Of a DNA stretch of 36,967 nt, positions 1 to 6,135 are shown piece after piece; within the stretch, counting starts at the first letter, position 1; each line of letters begins with the position of its first letter. A program made the position numbers and the translations under genes. The DNA is taken from the IMG/VR virus record IMGVR_UViG_3300046007_002562, positions 1-36,967 of that record. One strand, written 5' to 3'. The notes beneath the pieces are model-generated. The model was not told the origin of the DNA, did no database searches, and saw nothing but the letters and a program-made list of their open reading frames with translations. The DNA comes from a virus.

Positions 1-142
1 AGAGATTGCGATTACGACTGACACCATGACGTTGGCAAACTCAGCTAACACTGCTTCACGCACCTTGACTGCTAACGGTGTTGCCACCTGCGTCAAGATT
101 ACCAATACGTCGTGGATCATTTCTGGGGCAGGTTTGTCATGA
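1..142 (+). CDS. C-terminal end of tail-fibre-like gene that begins at 36564
   Basis: The frame is open from the first base (codons start at position 2) to TGA at 140-142. It encodes about 46 Thr/Asn/Ala-rich residues ending in SWIISGAGLS, a composition typical of phage fibre proteins. Base 1 completes the codon begun by the last two bases of the window (AA+A = Lys), so this is best read as the end of the gene starting at 36564, split by the linearisation point. Its stop overlaps the ATG of the next gene (ATGA at 139-142), which suggests translational coupling. Confidence 0.75.
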   Translation, partial: EIAITTDTMTLANSANTASRTLTANGVATCVKITNTSWIISGAGLS

Positions 143-2115
143 CAGGCATCCTACAAGCACTTCTGTCGTTTTTCGGCGTATCTGCTTCGTCGAGTGCGAA
201 CTACATCGAGGACGTATTCTCAACGTACTTGTATACGGGTACTGGGGCATCGCAAACCATTACTAACAATATTGACATTTCCACCAATGGGGGGTTGGTT
301 TGGATTAAAGGTCGCTCTGGTGCAACAGGGCATCGTCTTACCGATACTGTTCGTGGCGCAACCAAGTCGCTTGCATCAAATAGCACAGCAGCAGAAGCAA
401 CCGAATCTACAGGACTGACCGCTTTTGGAACTACTGGCTTTACGATTGGAGCTGATGCAGATTACAACACCAACGCAGCCACTTACGCCTCATGGACATT
501 CCGCGAGCAGCCAAAGTTCTTTGATATAGTGACGTGGACAGGTAACGGTGCAGGCAATAGAACTATACCTCACAACCTTGGCTCTGTTCCCGGCTTCATA
601 CAACCAAAGCGTACTAACGATTCTGAGCCTTGGTGGAATCACCATCGAAGTGTCACAAGCCCAAACGCAAACTGGTGGCGCAACTATGGTCTTTTAGATG
701 GTACAAATGCGTTTGCCGATTGGGGCGATGACGGCGGCTTGTACCAATCTCCAGACGCAACTAATTTGTATATTGGAAGCTATTACAACGCATCTGGAAA
801 GACCTACGTTGCATATCTATTCGCTCACGACGCAGGTGGTTTTGGTGCTGCTGGTACAGACAATGTGATTAGCTGTGGATCATATACTGGTAATGGCTCA
901 ACTACTGGCCCAACTGTCACATTAGGATACGAACCACAGTGGTTACTAATTAAAAATTCTACAGCAGTAGATGATTGGTGTTTGCACGACAATATACGAG
1001 GCATATATAACACGCCTGGAACTAACTCAACACCACAGCTTTATCCAAATTTAGCTAATGCTGAAAATGTAAATACAAGAATTGCATTGTTGCCAAATGG
1101 CTTTCAAATTATTGATAGCGGTGGAAAAATCAATACTAGCGGTTCCACCTACATTTATATTGCCATCCGTCGCGGCCCGATGAAAGTGCCGACGAGTGGG
1201 ACGAGTGTGTTTGGTTTATCAGCTAGAACTGGTACAGGTGCAAATGCCACAGTTACGGGTGGGCAAACGGATGATGCTGTTTTAATTAAGAACAGAGGTT
1301 CTGCTGTTGGTGATTTATTCGCCGCAAGACTTACTGGTACAGGTTATCTTGTAACGTCAAGCACCGCTGCAGAAGTAGCGGCGGGTACAACCATTCTGCA
1401 AGCTAACCCTTGGGATGTAATGGATGGTGTAAAAGTTGGAACTACGTCAACTATTACAAATGCTTCAGCGAACACTTTCATTAATTACCTGTTCCGTCGC
1501 GCTCCCGGCTTCATGGATGTGGTGTGCTATACGGGAACTGGTGCAAACAGGACTGTGACGCATAATTTAGGTGTTGCGCCTGAGTTGATTATTGTAAAAG
1601 ATCGAAGTGATGCTAGAGCATGGTGTGTTTATTCTTCTGCGCTTGGTAATACAAAGTACTTAATTTTGAACACGACAGACCCTGCAGACACAGCTTCAAC
1701 TGTTTGGAACAATACGACGCCTACATCATCTGTTTTTACGGTTGGCACAGCAGCTCTTGTAAATTTTTCTACTGAAACCTTTGTCGCTTACCTATTTGCT
1801 ACAGTCGCAGGCGTATCCAAAGTAGGAAGCTACACCGGCACAGGAACTACTCAAGTTATTGATTGTGGCTTCACTGCGGGTAGTCGGTTCGTGATGATCA
1901 AGCGCACTGACAGCACGGGCGATTGGTACGTCTGGGATAGCGCACGGGGCATCGTGGCGGGTAACGATCCTTACTTTCTTCTGAACTCAACAGCGGCAGA
2001 AGTCACCAACACCGACTACGTTGACACGGCGAACTCAGGGTTTGAGATCAGCAGTACAGCGCCAGCAGAGATTAACGCAAACGGTGGCACATTTATTTTC
2101 TTAGCAATAGCGTAG
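139..2115 (+). CDS. Repeat-containing tail fibre / receptor-binding protein (DUF7483-like repeats)
   Basis: This 658-residue protein has several copies of a roughly 120-180 residue module. Each starts with a (Y/T)TG(T/N)GA-NRT(I/V)-HNLG-x-P block, continues with a (I/V)K-R-(T/S)-W segment and ends with an Ala-Tyr-Leu-Phe strand. Clear copies start near residues 130, 260, 455 and 565. This resembles the DUF7483 module of phage tail proteins and suggests a fibrous or beta-sandwich surface protein that contacts the host. The reading frame extends to a GTG at 112, but ATG 139 is preferred because it forms an ATGA overlap with the upstream stop and follows GGGGCAGG. It is followed by a fibre chaperone. 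The repeat fold is inferred from sequence pattern only. Confidence 0.75.
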   Translation: MTGILQALLSFFGVSASSSANYIEDVFSTYLYTGTGASQTITNNIDISTNGGLVWIKGRSGATGHRLTDTVRGATKSLASNSTAAEATESTGLTAFGTTGFTIGADADYNTNAATYASWTFREQPKFFDIVTWTGNGAGNRTIPHNLGSVPGFIQPKRTNDSEPWWNHHRSVTSPNANWWRNYGLLDGTNAFADWGDDGGLYQSPDATNLYIGSYYNASGKTYVAYLFAHDAGGFGAAGTDNVISCGSYTGNGSTTGPTVTLGYEPQWLLIKNSTAVDDWCLHDNIRGIYNTPGTNSTPQLYPNLANAENVNTRIALLPNGFQIIDSGGKINTSGSTYIYIAIRRGPMKVPTSGTSVFGLSARTGTGANATVTGGQTDDAVLIKNRGSAVGDLFAARLTGTGYLVTSSTAAEVAAGTTILQANPWDVMDGVKVGTTSTITNASANTFINYLFRRAPGFMDVVCYTGTGANRTVTHNLGVAPELIIVKDRSDARAWCVYSSALGNTKYLILNTTDPADTASTVWNNTTPTSSVFTVGTAALVNFSTETFVAYLFATVAGVSKVGSYTGTGTTQVIDCGFTAGSRFVMIKRTDSTGDWYVWDSARGIVAGNDPYFLLNSTAAEVTNTDYVDTANSGFEISSTAPAEINANGGTFIFLAIA

Positions 2116-2125
2116 AGGAAACATC

Positions 2126-2623
2126 ATGGGATATAGAATAGAAGCAACAGGCGAGTATTTTCCAACAGACCATGCACTACGCGATTTTTTAAGAGGTAGC
2201 GTAGATGTGCCGCTGCCTATCACATTAGAGTTTATGGAGCAGCACGGTATTGGCGCTGTCTTTGAAGGCCCACAAGCCTCTGGCGGTACGGTTTATCAGT
2301 ACAGCCAATTTGGTGGCATAGAACAGAAAGAAGATGGTAAGTGGTACACCAAGTATGTTTTGGGGCCAATCTTTACTGACAATGAAGATGCGACTGCTGC
2401 CGAGCAAGAGGCTGAATACAAAGCAAGACGGGATGCGGAACAGGCAAACAATATTCGCCAAGATCGTAACCAACGCTTATCTCAATGCGATTGGACACAG
2501 TTAGATGACAGCCCTAGTTCACAGAAACTGGAATGGGCAACGTATCGGCAGGCATTGCGGGATGTGCCAACGCAGGCTGATTTTCCTTGGCAAGTTGATT
2601 GGCCTACAACGCCGGAGGCATAA
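2126..2623 (+). CDS. Tail fibre assembly chaperone-like protein
   Basis: A 165-residue acidic protein. The C-terminal third matches the phage tail assembly chaperone (Phage_tail_APC / Tfa-like) pattern: a charged helix, then R-x-x-R-L-x-x-C-D-W-T-Q-L-x-D, W-x-x-Y-R-Q-A-L-R-D-V-P and a terminal F-P-W-x-V-x-W-P. The family helps fold or trimerise the adjacent fibre, which fits its place directly after the 658-residue fibre gene. The N-terminal half (about residues 1-95) is not recognised and may form the fibre-specific part. The ATG follows GAGGAAACATC. Confidence 0.75.
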   Translation: MGYRIEATGEYFPTDHALRDFLRGSVDVPLPITLEFMEQHGIGAVFEGPQASGGTVYQYSQFGGIEQKEDGKWYTKYVLGPIFTDNEDATAAEQEAEYKARRDAEQANNIRQDRNQRLSQCDWTQLDDSPSSQKLEWATYRQALRDVPTQADFPWQVDWPTTPEA

Positions 2624-2953
2624 ATGGGTATTCAAGCCTTTACCAAGCTAGGCAACACGGTTGTCTTTACGGCTGCAACCACTGCGCCTGCGGCTGTACA
2701 AGCGGTCTCGACCACGCTAGGTGGCAACCAGTACCGAATCATTAATCCCGGCTCTGTCACTGTATTTCTAGGCTATGGCACAACGGCTACAGAAGCCAAT
2801 ACTAATGCTGCAATAGTGACAACAACTGGCGCTGCTTTACCATTGCTGCCCGGCACTGACGAAATTTTGACATTCGTGCCAAACGCTTACTTTACTGGCA
2901 TTACTGCAACTGGGAATACCGCTGTTTACATTACGCCCGGCGATGGTTTATAA
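2624..2953 (+). CDS. Small beta-rich virion protein, paralogue A (VYITPGDGL end)
   Basis: A 109-residue Thr/Ala/Gly-rich protein with no signal peptide or membrane segment, probably all beta. It starts at an ATG directly after the previous stop, with a good GGAGG upstream. It shares a common architecture and the distinctive C-terminus VYITPG(D/E)GL with the protein encoded at 14059-14412, along with an internal NQY motif in both. The two look like duplicated copies. Its position among fibre genes suggests a tail or capsid accessory (decoration, fibre base). The function is not recognised. Confidence 0.7.
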   Translation: MGIQAFTKLGNTVVFTAATTAPAAVQAVSTTLGGNQYRIINPGSVTVFLGYGTTATEANTNAAIVTTTGAALPLLPGTDEILTFVPNAYFTGITATGNTAVYITPGDGL

Positions 2954-2981
2954 ACCGTCATAGCGTTAAAGGAATGACATC

Positions 2982-3704
2982 ATGTTAAAAACCGTAGTCA
3001 CTGTTGGTGGTGGTACATCGGGCTTAACGTATAAGGGTACTTGGAATGCCAATACCAACTCGCCTACGCTTACTTCCAGCACTGGTGTCAACGGTGATTA
3101 TTATGTTGTTAATGTTGCTGGCAGCACAGATTTAGATGGCATTACGGATTGGCAGATTGGTGATTGGGCAATCTTTAATGGTACAGTCTGGCAAAAGATA
3201 GATCAGTCTCCGGCTGTGCAGTCTGTCAATGGTCAGACGGGTGCAGTAGTTTTGACTGCGGCTAATGTTGGTGCTGCGGCAAATACAGTCAATGTTATTG
3301 CTGGTACTGGATTAGCTGGTGGTGGTGCGCTTACTGGCAACGTCACGATAGATTTAGCAAACACAGCAGTTGCAGCCGGAAGCTATGGCAGCGCAACAAA
3401 TGTTTCGCAAATTACCGTTGATGCGCAAGGCAGGATTACAAGTGCCACTAATGTTGCCATTGCTATTTCTACTGCCAATGTGTCTGGCCTTGGCACAATG
3501 GCAACGCAGAATGCCAATGCCGTAGCAATTACTGGCGGTGATGCAGTCTTGGCAAATGTTACTGTCACTGCTAACCTGTACGCCAACTTATCAACAAGCA
3601 ATACGGCAGCAATGCCAGACCCAAGCCTCCCGCTTGCCCCTGAAGGTTATGTCACAATCATCGTTAATGGAACAGCAAAAAAAATCCCCTATTACGGAGT
3701 CTGA
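2982..3704 (+). CDS. Tail fibre-like protein
   Basis: A 240-residue protein with typical fibre segments: an N-terminal module (about residues 17-75) of the GDYYVV...GDWAIFNGTVWQKID type seen in phage fibres, a linker SVNGQTGAVVLTAANVGA, and a second module with GTGL-x-GGG-x-TG and the motif QITVDAQGRITSATN (about 135-150) common in fibre hubs. The C-terminus is short and hydrophobic (VTIIVNGTAKKIPYYGV). SD AAAGGAAT lies upstream of the ATG. It could be a side fibre or a fibre anchor. Sequence alone does not decide this. Confidence 0.7.
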   Translation: MLKTVVTVGGGTSGLTYKGTWNANTNSPTLTSSTGVNGDYYVVNVAGSTDLDGITDWQIGDWAIFNGTVWQKIDQSPAVQSVNGQTGAVVLTAANVGAAANTVNVIAGTGLAGGGALTGNVTIDLANTAVAAGSYGSATNVSQITVDAQGRITSATNVAIAISTANVSGLGTMATQNANAVAITGGDAVLANVTVTANLYANLSTSNTAAMPDPSLPLAPEGYVTIIVNGTAKKIPYYGV

Positions 3705-3706
3705 AA

Positions 3707-3928
3707 GTGGAGCCTCAGTTTCTGATCAACATTCTTTTTGCAGCCGCAGGAGCCGCTTTTGGGTGGATACTGAACAGTATCTCTCGCTCAATCGTGAGGA
3801 TCGAGGACAGAATCTCCGAAATGCCGATGATTTACGTCAACCGTGACGATTACCGGGCTGACATACACGACATAAAAGGCATGCTAGGCAAAATCTTTGA
3901 CCGCCTAGACCAAAAGGCTGACAGATGA
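3707..3928 (+). CDS. Small membrane-anchored protein (DUF7201-like; possible spanin/holin accessory)
   Basis: A 73-residue protein with one N-terminal hydrophobic segment (about residues 5-23, FLINILFAAAGAAFGWIL) followed by a charged helical tail with YVNRDDYRADIHDIKGMLG and IFDRLDQKAD. Such single-anchor, coiled-tail proteins are common in phages and are usually left unnamed. It starts at GTG 3707, supported by GGAG about 8 nt upstream. Its stop overlaps the next ATG (ATGA). No Rz/Rz1 pair is recognised elsewhere, so an inner-membrane spanin role is possible, but the protein is short for that. Confidence 0.65.
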   Translation: MEPQFLINILFAAAGAAFGWILNSISRSIVRIEDRISEMPMIYVNRDDYRADIHDIKGMLGKIFDRLDQKADR

Positions 3929-4272
3929 GCCTTAACATGGATGCACTGGCTACCCCGATCTTTGGGGAGCCGGATAGCCTCCGTGACTTTCTCTTCGAGA
4001 ATGGCATACAGCACCAAGTCTTTTGGGAAAGACTGACGGATGCTGGCTTCTATGTGCCACGCTACCCCATCATTGATGCAGACCCGCAGGACTTGGACGA
4101 TTGGCTGTTAATACACCAACAAGAACACCAAGCCTACGCCACTATTCTTAACTTGAATGACCCCTTTAATCTGCTAGACTTGGATTTCAACCAAGAGGAT
4201 GACTTTTACGATTGGGTAAATAGTCATTTGTTAATTCATGAGCAGATTGCACGGACTTTGGGGGTGACATGA
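3925..4272 (+). CDS. Conserved unknown protein with two W-x(n)-H-x-x-H helical repeats
   Basis: A 115-residue acidic, mostly helical protein of unrecognised family. Two related segments are visible, DDWLLIHQQEHQAYATILNL (about 57-76) and YDWVNSHLLIHEQIARTLGV (about 95-114), each with an aromatic-rich start and paired histidines that could bind a metal. It overlaps its neighbours by ATGA on both sides, so its translation is coupled to the acyl carrier protein downstream. That arrangement suggests it works with the ACP/ketosynthase pair, but no function can be read from the sequence. Confidence 0.7.
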   Translation: MSLNMDALATPIFGEPDSLRDFLFENGIQHQVFWERLTDAGFYVPRYPIIDADPQDLDDWLLIHQQEHQAYATILNLNDPFNLLDLDFNQEDDFYDWVNSHLLIHEQIARTLGVT

Positions 4273-4562
4273 TTTCCGATGAGGACTTCTTGCGGTTGTT
4301 CAATGTGGCTATGGCGCTGGCTAAACCTGTCGGAAAAGCGACACTGCAAGCAGAATCAATAGATGTGCGCTTTCAAGACATTGAAGTTGATAGCTTGGAT
4401 TTATTGATTATTGGCATGTATCTTTGCGATGCCTTTGCTGTGCCAGAAGAGAAAGGCAAGGAGATGAGGCCAGAAACTGTTGGGCAAATGAAAGAGTTTC
4501 TGGTGGCTAATGCCGGAATTCCGACAATTGATGTGGATGCTGTGTTGCAGGTGATGGTATGA
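4269..4562 (+). CDS. Acyl carrier protein-like protein
   Basis: A 97-residue acidic helical protein with the carrier-protein signature VDSLDLL: Asp41-Ser42-Leu43, with Ser42 the expected 4'-phosphopantetheine site. A later ETVGQMKEFL stretch (about 69-78) corresponds to the TVGDLVxxI helix of ACPs. Length and order fit the ACP fold with slightly longer ends. No phosphopantetheinyl transferase is seen in the window, so loading would depend on the host enzyme. It overlaps the upstream gene and the ketosynthase gene by ATGA at both ends, a strong sign that the three are made together. The family call is made from motifs, not a search. Confidence 0.75.
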   Translation: MISDEDFLRLFNVAMALAKPVGKATLQAESIDVRFQDIEVDSLDLLIIGMYLCDAFAVPEEKGKEMRPETVGQMKEFLVANAGIPTIDVDAVLQVMV

Positions 4563-5683
4563 GCCTATTTATTACGCATGGACATACCGCATCCAACACC
4601 GAAACCACCCTGTTTGAAGACATATTGCACCCACAGCGCACACATTTCATACCGGAAAGCTACCAAGGTACAAAACATGGTTTCAAATATACACCGCATA
4701 ACCTAGCCAACATGGTGTTAGCCCCTGCAACGGTAGAGTGGTTAAAGCAAAACCCTTCCCTTGGCAAAACCGCATTTATTCTAGCTGCTGGCAACTCTCA
4801 TTTTGCTGGCATTAATCCCAAAGATAACCAAACTCATACCAAACTCCATTACATCTACAAGTTCCTACCCTTTACGTTGACGCAAGTCATGGCTGGCAGG
4901 CTGGCAAACATGATCTGTGAGCCTGATTACATAGCCACAGACGCCTCTGCCTGCGCTTCTAGCCTGAAAACCCTGATGGACTGCCTGATGCTTGAGGCAT
5001 TTGGCTTTACGCGCTTCCTGATCCTTACCGTTGAGGATGCGGTATCCAACTCTGTGCTGCAATTCTTTGGTGACTCTGGCGCTTCTCTGACGCTGGCAGA
5101 GGAACAGGCCAAGGGCATCGTGCCAAGCGCTTTTGATAGCAAGAATGGCGGGTTCTATGTAGGTCAAGGCGCAGCATTTACCGTGCTGATGGCTGAAGGC
5201 GAGGTCAATTACTATGGCCTAACCCCCAAAGCTAGGTTGGTAGGGGCGTATCACGCTGCCGAGAAATGGAACAATGCCATAGGCCAGCGACCAGACGGAA
5301 AAGGCTATACCGACGCTATTGAAGGAGCCATGATGTATGGCGGCGTGTTCGGTCAAGACATTACCATTGTGAAAACACATGGCACTGGCACAGAATCAAA
5401 TAACTTGGCAGAACAGGCTGCGTTGTTGACTACTTTGGATAGCTTTGTGGCAACGTCATTTAAGCCAAAAATAGGTCACACAATGGGCGCTTCGGGCTTG
5501 CTAGAAACGCTACTTTTGCTTGACAATCTGGTTTATGGTGTTGTACCTGCTATTCCTAACCGGACGGAAAAAGACAGCGTTTTCTTGTCCGAGGACTGCG
5601 AGACTCCTGATGGGCTGATCTTAAGTCTTGCTGCTGGAATGGGGAATGTTTATACGGCGGCAATCTTCGACCCGGTGAGGTGA
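4559..5683 (+). CDS. Beta-ketoacyl-ACP synthase-like (thiolase-fold condensing enzyme)
   Basis: A 374-residue protein with all canonical ketosynthase catalytic positions. The nucleophile Cys132 lies in DASACASS, His274 in KTHGTGTESNN, and Lys302 and His307 in KPKIGHTMGASG. A Gly-rich C-terminal loop (AAGMGN, about 358-363) also matches the family. It is somewhat shorter than FabF/FabB (about 400-415). Known family members condense malonyl-ACP with an acyl chain held on the active-site Cys. Here the partner is probably the ACP encoded immediately upstream (ATGA overlap). It lies between tail-fibre and ejection-protein genes, so it would be made late in infection. No other fatty-acid or polyketide enzyme is encoded, so the product is unknown. 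Confidence 0.85.
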   Translation: MSLFITHGHTASNTETTLFEDILHPQRTHFIPESYQGTKHGFKYTPHNLANMVLAPATVEWLKQNPSLGKTAFILAAGNSHFAGINPKDNQTHTKLHYIYKFLPFTLTQVMAGRLANMICEPDYIATDASACASSLKTLMDCLMLEAFGFTRFLILTVEDAVSNSVLQFFGDSGASLTLAEEQAKGIVPSAFDSKNGGFYVGQGAAFTVLMAEGEVNYYGLTPKARLVGAYHAAEKWNNAIGQRPDGKGYTDAIEGAMMYGGVFGQDITIVKTHGTGTESNNLAEQAALLTTLDSFVATSFKPKIGHTMGASGLLETLLLLDNLVYGVVPAIPNRTEKDSVFLSEDCETPDGLILSLAAGMGNVYTAAIFDPVR

Positions 5684-5685
5684 TC

Positions 5686-6135
5686 ATGGTTCAAATGGTG
5701 GACAGCCAGCAACAAGAGCTAAGTCCAGAAGACATTATTGCTATCGCAGCAATGAATACGGATGCTAATGTTGATCGTGCAAAAGCCATTGCTATGATCA
5801 ATGCTGAACTACAAATCGATGATACCTTGTTTATTCGGCAAGGCAATACGTTATTCATCATTCACAAAGCAGCGCCCGGTGTGGGTTGGTTTCGTGCATT
5901 GAATGCTGATACCGCACCAAACTTCTTAGCTAATAGCATGGAATTTATCAAAGCCTGTTACAAGTTAGGCTTTGACACAATGGCATCAACTTTCCGTGAT
6001 CCTACCATTCTGTCTGTTTTCCGTTATATCTCAAAGAACCCACCAAATCCTGAGATGGGTTACAACGTGCGAAAAACAGCAGACGGTGGTTTCATGGCGA
6101 CTGTTAAAACGGGGCCAGCGCGGGGGGTTGCATAA
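5686..6135 (+). CDS. Unknown protein, possibly GNAT acyltransferase-like
   Basis: A 149-residue protein. ATG 5686 is preferred over the in-frame GTG 5680 because GAGG lies 5 nt upstream of it. The pattern (a helix-rich start, a strand pair FIRQGNTLFIIHK, then GVGWFRALNAD and a helix with FIKACYKLGFDTMASTFRD) is reminiscent of GNAT folds found among podovirus internal proteins, but the acetyl-CoA binding loop is not clear. It follows the ketosynthase by 2 nt and precedes the ejection protein genes, so it may belong with either. Confidence in function is low. Confidence 0.6.
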   Translation: MVQMVDSQQQELSPEDIIAIAAMNTDANVDRAKAIAMINAELQIDDTLFIRQGNTLFIIHKAAPGVGWFRALNADTAPNFLANSMEFIKACYKLGFDTMASTFRDPTILSVFRYISKNPPNPEMGYNVRKTADGGFMATVKTGPARGVA

